Counted from the first letter of the stretch, positions 18,195 through 28,318 are shown. The stretch is 38,317 nucleotides of DNA from an uncultured Chromatiaceae bacterium (GCA_945787785.1 CALZIO010000023.1:1-38317), one strand, 5' to 3'. Program-made: numbers and translations. Notes: a model not told the origin generated them from the sequence alone.

Positions 18195-19172
18195 ATGACT
18201 AAGCTAGAACGCTATTGGTATTCCTCCCGTGCTCCTTTTTGGCTGTTGCCAATCTCATGGTTGTTCTGCGCGCTTGTGGCGATTAGACGCCAGGCCTATA
18301 AGCGTGGCCTGTTGCGCAGTTATTCTGTTGCTGTGCCGGTAATCGTCGTCGGCAACATCAGTGTTGGTGGCACGGGCAAGACGCCCTTAGTGGTATGGCT
18401 GGTAAAGTTGTTACGTAAAGCCGGGTATCATCCCGGAATCGTTTCACGCGGCTATGGCGGTCAGGCTGAGCGTTGGCCTCAGCAGGTGCGCGCTGACAGT
18501 GATCCGCAAATGGTGGGTGATGAGCCAGTCATGTTGGCGCAACGCTGTGCTTGTCCAATTGCGGCCGCCCCTGACCGCGTGACTGCTGCAAATGTATTAC
18601 TCAAACATGAAGCCTGCGATGTCATCATCACAGATGATGGACTGCAGCATTATCGATTACAGCGGGATATCGAGCTCACAGTCGTGGATGGCGAGCGCCG
18701 TTTCGGAAATGGTCATTGTTTGCCTGCTGGGCCCTTGCGTGAGCCCTTGTCGCGTCTTGATGAAGTGGATTTTGTCATTGCCAACGGCCAGCCAGGTCGG
18801 GCAGAAATTGCCATGAAGCTTGAGGCAGACAAAATCAGGTCGGTGTTGAATTATGAAATTGTCCACTCATTTGATGAGTTTGTCGGACAGCAGGTCCATG
18901 CCCTGGCGGGTATTGGAAATCCGCAGCGATTTTTTCACTTGCTCCGAAGCCGAGGCTTGGACGTGATTGAACATCCATTTCCGGATCATTATCGTTTTGA
19001 GCCGCATGATTTGGCATTTGGTGATGATCTACCCATCCTCATGACCGAGAAAGATGCGGTAAAATGTCGTCGATTTGCAAATCAGCAAATGTGGTATGTT
19101 CCTGTTGAGGCGCATTTGTCTGAAGCATTTGCGATGCGCATATTACAAATGCTGAAGAAACTGACTGATTAA
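18195..19172 (+). CDS. lpxK: Tetraacyldisaccharide 4'-kinase
   Basis: Phosphorylates the 4' position of the lipid A disaccharide precursor at the inner membrane. Hallmarks: N-terminal membrane anchor ([20 protein letters not shown]), Walker A-like [14 protein letters not shown] (residues 53-66), [39 protein letters not shown] and [15 protein letters not shown], later [13 protein letters not shown] and [12 protein letters not shown]. Length 325 is normal. It lies between exbD and the Trm112-like gene; the following kdsB provides Kdo, so the cluster is devoted to lipid A/LPS inner core. Confidence 0.96.
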   Translation: MTKLERYWYSSRAPFWLLPISWLFCALVAIRRQAYKRGLLRSYSVAVPVIVVGNISVGGTGKTPLVVWLVKLLRKAGYHPGIVSRGYGGQAERWPQQVRADSDPQMVGDEPVMLAQRCACPIAAAPDRVTAANVLLKHEACDVIITDDGLQHYRLQRDIELTVVDGERRFGNGHCLPAGPLREPLSRLDEVDFVIANGQPGRAEIAMKLEADKIRSVLNYEIVHSFDEFVGQQVHALAGIGNPQRFFHLLRSRGLDVIEHPFPDHYRFEPHDLAFGDDLPILMTEKDAVKCRRFANQQMWYVPVEAHLSEAFAMRILQMLKKLTD

Positions 19173-19191
19173 TATTTTTACAGGCACAGCG

Positions 19192-19371
19192 ATGAACAGA
19201 AAATTATTAGATATATTGGTTTGCCCAATCTGCAAGGGACCATTGCATTACCATAAAGAGCAGAACGAGCTGATATGCAAGCCTGACCGGCTGGCTTATC
19301 CGATTCGTGATGACATCCCAGTCATGCTAGAAGATGAGGCGCGCAAGCTCACGGCGGAAGAGGTTGAGTAA
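19192..19371 (+). CDS. Trm112-family small protein YcaR
   Basis: A 59-residue zinc-ribbon-like protein, too short for most length filters. The sequence reads [20 protein letters not shown], then a central strand, and [19 protein letters not shown] at the end, matching Trm112/YcaR (UPF0434) very well. The CPxC motif is complete and a further Cys occurs in ELICKP, so metal binding is possible. Eukaryotic Trm112 activates methyltransferases; in bacteria the role is unsettled. It stands between lpxK and kdsB in the same order as E. coli ycaR, and its TAA stop is immediately followed by the GTG start of kdsB, which implies coupled translation. Confidence 0.95.
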   Translation: MNRKLLDILVCPICKGPLHYHKEQNELICKPDRLAYPIRDDIPVMLEDEARKLTAEEVE

Positions 19372-20127
19372 GTGCAATTCAACGTTATCATCCCGGCGCG
19401 ATATGATTCCACCCGTCTACCAGGTAAGCCATTAGTTGATATCGCTGGCAAACCGATGATCCAGCATGTTTATGAACGTGCTAAGGAGAGTGGGGCAGAT
19501 AAGGTTATCATTGCCACGGATGATCAACGTGTGGCTGATGCAGGGGCTGGTTTTGGTGCGGATGTTTGTTTGACCTCATCAGAGCATCGCTCTGGCACAG
19601 AACGCCTTTCTGAGGTGGTGACTAAATCTGGCCTGGATGATGATGCAATTGTTGTTAATTTGCAGGGTGATGAACCCATGATGCCAGCCGCGCTGATTCA
19701 TCAGGTGGCGCAGAATCTCAGTGATTACGATCAGGCCAGTGTAGCAACATTATCCGAACAGATTCATAGTGCTGCTGATCTGTTTGATCCCCATGTTGTA
19801 AAAGTGATTACAGATCGAGTGGGCTTTGCTATTTATTTCAGCAGAGCAGCGATTCCATGGGATAGAGATGCCTTTTCAATCACAACCGAAGAGCTGCCGG
19901 AAAAGGCGCTGCATTATCGCCATATTGGTTTGTATGCTTATCGAGCTGGATTCATAAAGACGTATGTCAGTTGGCCTGCATGTGATTTGGAAATGATGGA
20001 GTCGCTTGAGCAGCTTAGGGTGTTATGGCATGGCCATAAAATTCATGTGGCAGAGGCACAGGAGTCAGTTGTCGCAGGGGTGGATACTGAAAGAGACCTG
20101 CAACGTGTCAGGCAGGCATTAGAGTAA
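19372..20127 (+). CDS. kdsB: 3-deoxy-manno-octulosonate cytidylyltransferase
   Basis: Activates Kdo as CMP-Kdo for LPS inner-core synthesis. Motifs: [66 protein letters not shown] and [14 protein letters not shown]. Length 251 is typical. The GTG start is directly after the stop of the Trm112 gene. The 3' end overlaps a convergent hypothetical gene by nine bases. Confidence 0.96.
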   Translation: MQFNVIIPARYDSTRLPGKPLVDIAGKPMIQHVYERAKESGADKVIIATDDQRVADAGAGFGADVCLTSSEHRSGTERLSEVVTKSGLDDDAIVVNLQGDEPMMPAALIHQVAQNLSDYDQASVATLSEQIHSAADLFDPHVVKVITDRVGFAIYFSRAAIPWDRDAFSITTEELPEKALHYRHIGLYAYRAGFIKTYVSWPACDLEMMESLEQLRVLWHGHKIHVAEAQESVVAGVDTERDLQRVRQALE

Positions 20128-20388
20128 GTGGGATAGGTTCAGATTGGTGAATGCGGGGTGAAAACCACCACTATCCAGATCCATTACGGGTAAGGTAATG
20201 GTACGGGGGACTTTGCGATGTGCCTCGCCATGTTGGTCAGGCTGGATAGTTGTATGCTGTTCATGGTGTTGCAGAATCACCGCAGGAATATCTTCCAACA
20301 CTTCGATGATTTTACAGCGCCTGCCTTCATAATGAACCTCGTGACCAATGAGGTTACGAAGGTTGTCCACGTTTAACTGGGTGTGCAT
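20119..20388 (-). CDS. Small conserved-looking hypothetical protein, function unknown
   Basis: Encodes 89 residues beginning [21 protein letters not shown] do not recognise a named family with certainty. Features that speak for a real gene: it begins with [19 protein letters not shown], a beta-strand-rich start resembling small cytoplasmic SH3-like barrels, and it contains a His-rich QHHEQHTT stretch. It fills the gap between kdsB (+) and the phosphatase gene (+) on the opposite strand, overlapping the kdsB end by nine bases, and no other candidate occupies that gap. No signal peptide or membrane span is seen. Confidence 0.6.
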   Translation of the reverse strand: MHTQLNVDNLRNLIGHEVHYEGRRCKIIEVLEDIPAVILQHHEQHTTIQPDQHGEAHRKVPRTITLPVMDLDSGGFHPAFTNLNLSHLL

Positions 20389-20472
20389 GTTGCCGAACCT
20401 CGTAATTACTTATAGTGTTATTTTAGACTAAAAATACTAACTAAACGTATAACTAATTTTTGGAAGTGGGAC

Positions 20473-20946
20473 ATGGTTAAAGTTCTTTTTGTTTGTATGG
20501 GCAATATCTGCCGCTCACCAACCGCGGACGGTGTGTTTCGAAAAATGGTTGATGATCAATCGCTTGGTCATTTAATTCAGGTCGATTCAGCAGGTACTCA
20601 TGCCTACCATGTCGGAGAAGCACCGGATCCACGTGCCCAAGAGGCAGCGTGGCGCCGTGGAATTGATCTCAGCCCACTCAGGGCACGTAGAGTCAAGGCT
20701 ACCGATTTTGAATGCTTTGACTATGTTTTAGCCATGGATGATGACAATTATCAGCAACTCGAAATAATTTGCCCTGATGGCCATGGGCACAAGCTACGCT
20801 TGTTTCTTGATTTTGCCACTGGAATGCAGGAACGAGAAGTGCCAGATCCTTATTATGGTGGTGTGAGTGGTTTTGAGAAGGTGCTAGACCTGATTGAGGC
20901 GGCGGCTGAAGGCCTATTGAAGGATATTCGCACAGAACACTTTTGA
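20473..20946 (+). CDS. Low-molecular-weight protein-tyrosine phosphatase
   Basis: Removes phosphate from tyrosine residues, in bacteria often from capsule or envelope kinases; the partner kinase is not visible here. The P-loop VLFVCMGNICRSPTADG holds the C-x5-R signature near the N-terminus (Cys8, Arg14), and the catalytic acid Asp is in VPDPYYGGVSGFEKV. DSAGTHAYHVGEAPDPRAQE is another family motif. Length 157 is normal. A GGAAGTGGG element lies shortly before the ATG. It follows the LPS cluster and faces rne convergently. Confidence 0.94.
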   Translation: MVKVLFVCMGNICRSPTADGVFRKMVDDQSLGHLIQVDSAGTHAYHVGEAPDPRAQEAAWRRGIDLSPLRARRVKATDFECFDYVLAMDDDNYQQLEIICPDGHGHKLRLFLDFATGMQEREVPDPYYGGVSGFEKVLDLIEAAAEGLLKDIRTEHF

Positions 20947-20955
20947 AGCCGAGGA

Positions 20956-20990
20956 GGCGAGCTAGTCATTCGATTAATGAGTAGCCCGCC
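20956..20990. terminator. Long hairpin between phosphatase gene and rne
   Basis: A 15-position stem with 13 paired positions (GGCGAGCTAGTCATT against AATGAGTAGCCCGCC, loop CGATT) lies in the gap between the two convergent genes, 10 bases after the phosphatase stop and 15 bases beyond the rne stop. The U tract is weak on both sides, so it may also act as a 3' RNA-stability element. Confidence 0.55.
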
Positions 20991-21004
20991 AGAGTCAGTT
21001 TGCC

Positions 21005-23485
21005 TTACTCCTGTGCACCCTGCTTTTCTGAGCTGGTGTCAGCCCCTGATGTGTCTTTGGGTTTTGCGGGAGAAAGATCCATACTCTTTTGCACAGGTTC
21101 AACCGCTTTGGGTTTGATATCCGCAACTGGACTAACGTCTGAGTTGGCTTTATTCGTTGTTTTTGGCTGTACCTTATCTGTTTTAGGTTTTGTCTTTACC
21201 GCGGTCTCGGTTGTCGTTTGACTACTGTCAGGCGTAACAGATGATTTCTTAGCCGTTTCAGGTTGCGACTTGTTTTTGTCACCAGCATCAGGTTTGGATT
21301 GATTGTCTTGGCGCTTCTGCTTGGTATCAGAAGGCGAAGAAGTATTAGCACTTTCCTGATTTGGGGGTTTGCCGCTTGATTCGCTACTGTTGCCACTGGC
21401 ATCCCGTTGCTGGGATTGGCCGCCAGATGGTTTGCGGCGCCGGCGCCCACCGCGGCGGCCACGGCGACTTTCATTACCACTGGCAGGCTTTTCAGCATCG
21501 GCCTGAGTTGAGCCTTCAGTTGTATTTTCAGCTTTAGCAACAGTTTCAGATTTCTCTGCTTTTCCTGTTTTATCTACTTTCTCTGCGTCAGACTGCTTGC
21601 GATTTGAAGAGCTACGCCGGTTTTGACCACCACGGCCACGTGACTGGCCTCCACCACGGCGTGAAGATGAGCGGCCACGGCCGCTAGTGCCACGTGATTG
21701 GTCAGTACTGGTTGACGCCGGCTTGCTGGTTGTTTCCGCTTCTTGTTGCTTGGTTTCTTCTTCAACCGGTTCTGTTTTAGTACCACCAAACAGACCGTTC
21801 CACATGCGTTTGATAAATCCTGCTTCGGCATCGCGTTGTGCCGATGATGCCTGTGGTGGTTGAGCCGAGGGTGCCGGTGCCGGGGTGGAAGGCTGAATGC
21901 TTCTGACGGCGGGTTTTTCTGCTCGCACTTGTCGTTTGCCGACTTGTTCCTCTTCTGGTTCGATCTCTTTGATAATCTGGTAACTGCTGGTGCTATCAAT
22001 ATCTTTGGCGCCGTCGCTCTTAATACGTCTTACTTCATAATTGGGCGTTTCGAGCGAGGGGTTGGGTACCAGTACTACATGTATGTCATGGCGTGCCTCA
22101 ACCTCACTGACTGCGGTACGTTTCTCATTCAGCAGAAAAGTAGCTACCTGCAGCGGCAGCTGTGCCTCAATTCGGGCAGATTTTTCTTTCATCGCCTCTT
22201 CTTCAATCAAACGCAAAATTGAAAGGGCTGTTGACTCGACGTTTCGAATAGATCCTTCACCTTTACAGCGCGGGCAAGTGGTCTGAATAGACTCTTCCAG
22301 CGAAGGGCGCAGGCGTTGGCGAGACATTTCCAGCAGTCCAAAGCGTGAAATTCGGCCGACCTGGACGCGAGCGCGATCCATTTTTAGGGCCTCGCGCAGA
22401 CGATTTTCCACTTCGCGCTGGTTACGTGATGGGGTCATATCGATAAAATCGATAACGATGAGACCGCCAAGGTCGCGCAAGCGCAACTGGCGGGCAATTT
22501 CATCAGAGGCTTCCAGGTTGGTGTTTAGCGCGGTCTCTTCAATGTCCCCCCCTTGAGTGGCACGCGAAGAGTTGATATCGATGGACACCAGGGCCTCAGT
22601 ACGGTCGATGACGATGGCACCTCCGGATGGCAGGCGAACTTCATGTTGAAATGCGGTTTCAATCTGGCTTTCTACTTGGTAACGAGAGAAGAGTGGAACA
22701 GTGTCGTCATAAAACTTCACCTTCTTCTTATTATGAGGCATCACTTGGCTCATGAAATCCTGGGCGTAGTCAAATACCTCTTTATCATCCATCAGAATTT
22801 CACCGATATCCTGGCGGAAATAATCGCGAATGGCGCGAATGATCAGGTTGCTTTCCTGGTAAATAAGAAATGGTGCAGAGCGTTCCTTGCCTGCTTTATC
22901 AATGGCCTGCCACAGGCGAACCAGATAATCCAGGTCCCATTGTAATTCTTCAACGCTTTTACCCACACCCGCAGTGCGTACAATTACACCCATCCCTTCA
23001 GGGATATTCATTGCTGCCATGGCTTCGCGCAGCTCGCTGCGTTCTTCACCCTCAATGCGGCGGGAAACACCTCCGGCACGCGGGTTGTTAGGCATCAGCA
23101 CAAGATAACGGCCTGCCAAGCTGATGAAAGTTGTCAAGGCGGCGCCTTTGTTGCCACGCTCTTCCTTGTCTACCTGAATGACTACTTCTTGACCTTCTTT
23201 CAATATTTCTTTGATGTTGGGACGACGGTTTTCGTCTTCAGGTTCGCTGCTATAACAACTTGGTGCAATTTCTTTAAGTGGTAGAAAGCCATGTCTTTCG
23301 GCGCCATAATCCACAAACGCCGCTTCAAGACTGGGCTCGATGCGGGTGATTTTTCCTTTGTAGATATTGGCTTTTTTCTGTTCCCGGCCGGGAAGTTCGA
23401 TATCGAGGTCGTAGAGGCGTTGTCCATCCACTAACGCAACACGCAACTCCTCTTTCTGAGTTGCGTTGATTAACATTCTTTTCAT
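21005..23485 (-). CDS. rne: Ribonuclease E
   Basis: Essential endonuclease of RNA processing and mRNA decay and the scaffold of the degradosome. Start [18 protein letters not shown] matches E. coli, so ATG 23483-23485 is chosen although the open frame is ten codons longer. In that numbering Asp303 (SIDINSS) and Asp346 (IVIDFIDM) are the catalytic metal ligands and Cys404/Cys407 (CPRCKGEG) form the zinc link, the same positions as in E. coli. After the catalytic half, [14 protein letters not shown] (about 555-568) resembles the membrane-targeting amphipathic helix. The rest is disordered with two Arg-rich RNA-binding stretches ([32 protein letters not shown]) and a Lys/Thr/Ser-rich end. 826 residues is shorter than the E. 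coli enzyme. It is divergent from rluC. Confidence 0.97.
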   Translation of the reverse strand: MKRMLINATQKEELRVALVDGQRLYDLDIELPGREQKKANIYKGKITRIEPSLEAAFVDYGAERHGFLPLKEIAPSCYSSEPEDENRRPNIKEILKEGQEVVIQVDKEERGNKGAALTTFISLAGRYLVLMPNNPRAGGVSRRIEGEERSELREAMAAMNIPEGMGVIVRTAGVGKSVEELQWDLDYLVRLWQAIDKAGKERSAPFLIYQESNLIIRAIRDYFRQDIGEILMDDKEVFDYAQDFMSQVMPHNKKKVKFYDDTVPLFSRYQVESQIETAFQHEVRLPSGGAIVIDRTEALVSIDINSSRATQGGDIEETALNTNLEASDEIARQLRLRDLGGLIVIDFIDMTPSRNQREVENRLREALKMDRARVQVGRISRFGLLEMSRQRLRPSLEESIQTTCPRCKGEGSIRNVESTALSILRLIEEEAMKEKSARIEAQLPLQVATFLLNEKRTAVSEVEARHDIHVVLVPNPSLETPNYEVRRIKSDGAKDIDSTSSYQIIKEIEPEEEQVGKRQVRAEKPAVRSIQPSTPAPAPSAQPPQASSAQRDAEAGFIKRMWNGLFGGTKTEPVEEETKQQEAETTSKPASTSTDQSRGTSGRGRSSSRRGGGQSRGRGGQNRRSSSNRKQSDAEKVDKTGKAEKSETVAKAENTTEGSTQADAEKPASGNESRRGRRGGRRRRKPSGGQSQQRDASGNSSESSGKPPNQESANTSSPSDTKQKRQDNQSKPDAGDKNKSQPETAKKSSVTPDSSQTTTETAVKTKPKTDKVQPKTTNKANSDVSPVADIKPKAVEPVQKSMDLSPAKPKDTSGADTSSEKQGAQE

Positions 23486-24098
23486 TTTATTATGTCTCCA
23501 TGACGTAGTCCGCATTTACACAGCGGAGGAGACTGAACGTATTTTGTTTTCCGTAATACACCTGTAGTGCAGCGTGTGTATAGTTCATCCAAATGGATGA
23601 TCACGCTAGCTGGCCGTATATTCTCGTTACCCACATACGAAGAATCGTCAAAAAAGTTTCTCCGTGTTGTCGAATCCGTTGTTATCGACCTGCTTGGTTC
23701 TGCTGTTCACTGACAGTGTCCGTTCAGCTTCCCGTATTTTACGGGTACGCCTATATTCATTAATTAACAATTTCTAAATTAGCCCCACTGGGCAATGCGC
23801 ATTGATTGCGCCACTTCATCGACATTCATATCTCAGTCATGAAGTGATAAAATTTTTTCCTGTGTCGCATTATGTTATTGGCAGCTTTGCCTAATTATCG
23901 ACAATACTTATGTATCTTTGGTTCATCGCGCAGGCTTTGTGCGCGCAGCCTAAAAAAGGCACTTTCTGTATTGCACTATTGGATGGACTAGTTTGATAAA
24001 CGTGTAGAATCCACCCCTCACACCAGCTACCCAATTCACGAATATAGCATGTTACCTCAGGCCTGAAAACAAATTAATCGCCTAAAAAGTGTTTATAA
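23486..24098. promoter_or_regulatory. rne-rluC intergenic region with structured rne leader
   Basis: About 610 bp without a gene separate the divergent rne and rluC. In E. coli the long rne leader forms hairpins through which RNase E controls its own mRNA. Here several inverted repeats are visible: TCATCC-AAAT-GGATGA (23585-23600), CCCGTA-TTT-TACGGG (23731-23745) and GCGCA-N7-TGCGC (23928-23944). This fits a structured leader, but no specific homology to the E. coli elements could be shown by eye. Promoters for both genes must be here; I did not fix them. Confidence 0.55.
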
Positions 24099-25046
24099 AT
24101 GACTGATTTATCAGAAAATGCTCATCAGAAGGTTCAAATAGTTGAGATTGACGCCGAGCGTGCCGATCAACGAATTGATAATTTTCTAATGAATATACTC
24201 AAGGGCGTGCCAAAGAGCATGATTTATCGCCTGTTACGCACCGGTCAGGTGCGGGTTAACAAAGGCAGGGTCAAGCCACCATACAGGTTGCAAACAGGGG
24301 ATTTGATCAGAATTCCGCCCATGCGGTTGGCTAAAAAAGAACAGGCTGCTGAACCTGGCCGTGGTGTGCTGGAACGGATTGAGAAAAACATTATTTTTGA
24401 AGATTCCGGGTTGATCGTGCTTAACAAGCCTTCGGGAATCGCGGTGCATGGTGGCAGCGGCATCAGTTTTGGGGTGATTGAGGCCATGAGGAAGCTCAAA
24501 ACTGAATGTAAGTCTCTGGAGCTTGTACATCGGCTGGACAGAGAAACCTCTGGCTGTTTGTTGATTTCGAAAAAACGTTCCGCGCTGCGCACATTGCACG
24601 ATGAGATGCGTCAGCGGGATGTAAAGAAATTTTACCTGGCGCTGTCTAAGGGCAAATGGCGAGGGGGTAGCCGAATTATCGATGCGCCACTGCGCAAGAA
24701 CACGCTTAGCTCAGGTGAACGGATAGTACGGGTCAGTAGCGATGGCAAAGAGGCGACTAGTCGTTTTACGCCAAAACAGCGATTTAAGATGGCGACATTG
24801 ATGGAGGTTGAACTTTTCACCGGCCGTACTCATCAAATTCGCGTACATGCTGCTCACAGCGACCACCCTTTGGCTGGGGATGATAAATATGGTGACAAAG
24901 AGTTTAATCGGCAGATGCGTAAAGTTGGTCTGAAAAGATTGTTTTTACATGCATATCAGCTCAAATTCCCTTGGGATGGTGGGTATCTTGAAGTGACATC
25001 GCCCCTCGATGAATCGTTGGAATCTGTTCTAAAGAAGTTAGTTTGA
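24099..25046 (+). CDS. rluC: 23S rRNA pseudouridine synthase RluC
   Basis: Makes pseudouridines 955, 2504 and 2580 of 23S rRNA in E. coli. An S4 RNA-binding domain (DQRIDNFLMNILKGVPKSMI, LLRTGQVRVNKGRVKPPYRL) precedes the RluA-type catalytic domain with the active Asp in LVHRLDRETSGCLLISKK. LVLNKPSGIAVHGGSG, FTGRTHQIRVHAAH and HPLAGDDKYGDK follow as expected. 315 residues is normal length. The neighbours are characteristic: rne divergent upstream and a HAD hydrolase downstream, overlapping the stop codon region. Confidence 0.96.
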   Translation: MTDLSENAHQKVQIVEIDAERADQRIDNFLMNILKGVPKSMIYRLLRTGQVRVNKGRVKPPYRLQTGDLIRIPPMRLAKKEQAAEPGRGVLERIEKNIIFEDSGLIVLNKPSGIAVHGGSGISFGVIEAMRKLKTECKSLELVHRLDRETSGCLLISKKRSALRTLHDEMRQRDVKKFYLALSKGKWRGGSRIIDAPLRKNTLSSGERIVRVSSDGKEATSRFTPKQRFKMATLMEVELFTGRTHQIRVHAAHSDHPLAGDDKYGDKEFNRQMRKVGLKRLFLHAYQLKFPWDGGYLEVTSPLDESLESVLKKLV

Positions 25047-25048
25047 TC

Positions 25049-25708
25049 ATGTCTAGTCAGTATGAATTAGTGGTTTTTGATTGGGACGGGACCTTGATGG
25101 ACTCTGCCGCCCGCATCGTTTCTTCCTTGAAGGCAGCAGGAGAAGATCTTGCTTTAGCCGCCAGATCTGATCTGGAATGCCGTAATGTGATTGGCCTGGG
25201 TATGCATGAAGCGATCAATGCGCTTCATCCAGGGCTGGATCCCGAGATTTTAACTCGCTTTGCTGAACGTTATCGTCACTATTTTTTGGTGGCGTGCCCC
25301 TTGCCGGAAGTGCTCTTCAATGGGGTTCATGAGATACTACACGACCTGGAACAGCGCCGTCTCTGGCTTGGAGTGGCGACTGGTAAAAGCCGCAAAGGAT
25401 TAAATAGATCACTGGAACAAACCGGCTGTAAACGCTATTTTCATTCCACTCGTTGTGCGGATGAAACGTGTTCCAAGCCGGATCCGATGATGCTGCGTGA
25501 AATCGTCGAAGAATTAGGTATACCTCCACACAAGACCATAATGATTGGCGATACTGAATATGATATGGAAATGGCACAACGGGCAGGGACAGCTGCTGTG
25601 GCAGTGACGTACGGCGCGCATGAATCACATCGGTTGGCAAATCATCAGCCGCTCGCTTGCCTGCAAAGTGTAGAGGCATTAGGACAATGGCTGGCGAACA
25701 ATATTTAA
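25049..25708 (+). CDS. HAD-IA family hydrolase (phosphoglycolate-phosphatase-like)
   Basis: Cytoplasmic phosphatase of the haloacid dehalogenase superfamily. The nucleophile motif VVFDWDGTLMDS opens the protein, the cap domain follows, then motif II (GVATGKSRKG), motif III Lys in SKPDPMMLREI and motif IV MIGDTEYDMEMAQRAG. A TTG at 25043 overlapping the rluC stop is possible; the ATG at 25049 gives the normal family start. Genes of this kind directly after rluC are common in gammaproteobacteria. The substrate is unknown; Gph-like phosphoglycolate hydrolysis is only a family guess. Confidence 0.9.
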   Translation: MSSQYELVVFDWDGTLMDSAARIVSSLKAAGEDLALAARSDLECRNVIGLGMHEAINALHPGLDPEILTRFAERYRHYFLVACPLPEVLFNGVHEILHDLEQRRLWLGVATGKSRKGLNRSLEQTGCKRYFHSTRCADETCSKPDPMMLREIVEELGIPPHKTIMIGDTEYDMEMAQRAGTAAVAVTYGAHESHRLANHQPLACLQSVEALGQWLANNI

Positions 25709-25721
25709 AGGTATTACTTTG

Positions 25722-26744
25722 ATGCAAGTGGACGATATCGACCAAAAGAATGAAGACCCGTGGACACAGAATCAAATTATCAATGAGAAAAATATGAAAA
25801 AGAGTGGCAATAGCGAAGATTGGGAACGTGAGTTGATTAGCAACCTAGCCATGGGAGCCTTGAAGGAACAGCGGCGAGCCAGGCGTTGGGGCATTTTTTT
25901 CAAGCTGTTCATGGTCGCATATCTGGTTATCTTTCTAATTGCCTTGCTTCCATCTAAGGATGGCGGGCTTGGTATAGGTAAACCACATACTGCCTTAATT
26001 GAGGTGCGCGGCGTGATTGCAGATGACGCAGACGCGAGTGCTGATAATATTGTGACCAGTTTACGTGAAGCGTTTGAAGCCAAAAATGTGTCGGGTATTA
26101 TCATGCGTATTAACAGCCCAGGCGGCAGTCCGGTTCAGGCGGGTTATGTTTATGATGAAATAAAACGTCTGCGTGAGAAATATCCGGAAAAATCTCTCTA
26201 TGCCGTGATTACTGATATGTGTGCCTCCGGTGGTTATTACATCGCTTCCGCAGCTGATGAAATATATGCTGACAAAGCCAGTCTGGTTGGTTCGATAGGT
26301 GTCATTATGAGCACCTTCGGGTTTGTCGATAGCATGGAAAAACTGGGGGTTGAGCGCCGAATGTTAACGGCGGGTGAAAACAAAGGCTTTCTTGATCCTT
26401 TTTCACCCCTTAAAGAAACAGATGTCACCCATGTCAAATCAATGCTGAGTAATATTCATCAGCAGTTTATTGACGTCGTAAAAGCTGGACGTGGTGACCG
26501 CTTGGTAGGTAGTGAGGAGCTATTTTCAGGCCTGATTTGGACGGGCGAACAGAGTGTGGAATTGGGTTTGATCGATGGCCTGGGCAGTTCCAGTTACGTC
26601 GCACGTGAAATTATTGGCCAGGAAAAGGTGATTGACTACACAGTGCAACCCGATCCGTTTGAACAGTTTGCCAATCGTCTGGGTGTGGTTATGGCAGAAA
26701 CATTTGCCCGCATTAGTGGCATGGAGGCGGGGGCTATTCATTAG
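25722..26744 (+). CDS. S49-family peptidase, SppA-like, single-pass membrane protein
   Basis: Signal-peptide peptidase-like serine protease that degrades membrane-embedded peptides. One transmembrane helix (FKLFMVAYLVIFLIALLPS, near residue 65) anchors it, with the active domain outside the cytoplasm. The nucleophile Ser is in MCASGGYYIASAADEIYA and the general-base Lys in AGENKGFLDPFSPL, the Ser-Lys dyad of the family; IMRINSPGGSPV is another signature. At ~340 residues it is the short 36-kDa type. ATG 25722 is preferred to the TTG three bases upstream. It follows the HAD gene by 13 bases; the 3' end carries a GGGGCT-N7-AGCCCC hairpin around the stop. Confidence 0.93.
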   Translation: MQVDDIDQKNEDPWTQNQIINEKNMKKSGNSEDWERELISNLAMGALKEQRRARRWGIFFKLFMVAYLVIFLIALLPSKDGGLGIGKPHTALIEVRGVIADDADASADNIVTSLREAFEAKNVSGIIMRINSPGGSPVQAGYVYDEIKRLREKYPEKSLYAVITDMCASGGYYIASAADEIYADKASLVGSIGVIMSTFGFVDSMEKLGVERRMLTAGENKGFLDPFSPLKETDVTHVKSMLSNIHQQFIDVVKAGRGDRLVGSEELFSGLIWTGEQSVELGLIDGLGSSSYVAREIIGQEKVIDYTVQPDPFEQFANRLGVVMAETFARISGMEAGAIH

Positions 26745-26761
26745 CCCCGTCTAACTTTGGA

Positions 26762-28318
26762 TCAGGCTGCTACGTAGGATGAATCCATCGGTTTAATCAA
26801 CAATGACTTGCCTGTCATTGATCCTGGTTTTTGTAATCCCATTAACTGTAATACTGTGGGGGCGATATCTTTCAATCCACCTTCTGGCGCAAGTTTCCAT
26901 TTAACTTGGTCGATGATCATGCAGGGGACTGGGTAGGTGGTATGTTGGGTATGAGGTTTGCCAGTGTCAGGGTCCACAAGCAATTCACAATTACCATGAT
27001 CAGCCGTGACAATGACAGAAAAATCTGCTGCTAAGGCTGAATCCAATACACGTCCTACTTCATGATCCAGTGTTTCAACTGCTTTAACAACGGCGTCCCG
27101 AATTGCTGTGTGCCCAACCATGTCGCCATTGGCAAAATTCACCACAATGAAATCATGTTGGCGATCACGAATTTTCTGAATGACGGTGTCGGCGACGGCC
27201 TTGGCACTCATCTCCGGCTGTTCATCATAGGTTGAAACCTTGGGTGATGGGATGATCAGCCTATCCTCATTTATATGAGCTTCACCCTTCCCACCGTTAA
27301 AAAAGTAAGTGACGTGAGCGTATTTTTCGGTCTCAGAACAATGAAATTGGCGCAGGCCAGCATTAGAAATGGTTTCCGCCAGGGTTGTTTCGGGTTGCTC
27401 TTCGCTAAAGGCATACGGTAAATCAAAATAGTTGTCATAGTTGGTCATGCAGCTGACACTTATTGGCGAAAATTCACCGCGATCGAAATCACTAAATTCT
27501 GTTTTAGATAGGGCGGCAGTGATCTGTCGAGTGCGATCTTTTCGGAAATTAAAAAATACAATTGCATCTTCGGCGGTCAGTGGTTCTGCAGCTGGCAAAA
27601 TGGTTGGCTGGATAAACTCATCGGTTTCGCCGCCTTCATAGGCCGATTCAATGGCGTGACGAAAGGAACGTGCAGGTCTGCCTTGATTATTTACCAGGGC
27701 TTGCCATGTGAGTTCGGTGCGATCCCAGCGTTTATCACGATCCATGGCAAAATAACGACCGGTCACTGTGGCTACGGCACCGTTGTGCTTGGCTATCAAG
27801 GCTTCAATTTTATTTACATAATCAATCGCAGATTGGGGTGGTGTATCTCTGCCATCAGTAATTGCGTGCAACAGTGGTTTCACTTCATTTTGATGGCACA
27901 ATTCTAATAACGCAGCCATATGGCGCATATGACTATGCACACCACCTTCCGATACCAGGCCGAGAATGTGAAGCGGTTTATTTCTTCGCTTGGCCTTCTC
28001 AATCGCATTGGTAAATACGGGGTTTGAGTAAAAAGACCCATCTGCAATTGAGTCGTTAATGCGCACCAAGTCTTGCCGCATGATTGATCCTGCGCCCATT
28101 GTCATATGGCCAACTTCTGAATTACCCATCTGCCCCTCGGGCAGGCCAACAGCGTCACCCGAAGCTTGCAGAGCAGCCATCGGAAAACGTTCAAAATATT
28201 TATCCAGACGGGGAGTTGCTGCAGAGGTAATTCCGTTATTAATTTTACTTGGATTTATTCCAAATCCATCCAATATAACCAATATGGTTCGACGTCGCGG
28301 CGGGGTGGGGATGGTCAT
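26762..28318 (-). CDS. gpmI: 2,3-bisphosphoglycerate-independent phosphoglycerate mutase
   Basis: Interconverts 3- and 2-phosphoglycerate in glycolysis and gluconeogenesis; a two-metal (usually Mn) enzyme of the alkaline phosphatase superfamily. Metal and catalytic motifs: VILDGFGINP (Asp), GQMGNSEVGHMTMGAG (phosphorylated Ser), HAITDGRDTPP, ATVTGRYFAMDRDKRWDR, VVNFANGDMVGHT and VTADHGNCELL (Asp/His). 518 residues is normal. The ATG at 28316 follows an AGGAGT element. It is convergent with the SppA-like gene. Confidence 0.96.
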   Translation of the reverse strand: MTIPTPPRRRTILVILDGFGINPSKINNGITSAATPRLDKYFERFPMAALQASGDAVGLPEGQMGNSEVGHMTMGAGSIMRQDLVRINDSIADGSFYSNPVFTNAIEKAKRRNKPLHILGLVSEGGVHSHMRHMAALLELCHQNEVKPLLHAITDGRDTPPQSAIDYVNKIEALIAKHNGAVATVTGRYFAMDRDKRWDRTELTWQALVNNQGRPARSFRHAIESAYEGGETDEFIQPTILPAAEPLTAEDAIVFFNFRKDRTRQITAALSKTEFSDFDRGEFSPISVSCMTNYDNYFDLPYAFSEEQPETTLAETISNAGLRQFHCSETEKYAHVTYFFNGGKGEAHINEDRLIIPSPKVSTYDEQPEMSAKAVADTVIQKIRDRQHDFIVVNFANGDMVGHTAIRDAVVKAVETLDHEVGRVLDSALAADFSVIVTADHGNCELLVDPDTGKPHTQHTTYPVPCMIIDQVKWKLAPEGGLKDIAPTVLQLMGLQKPGSMTGKSLLIKPMDSSYVAA

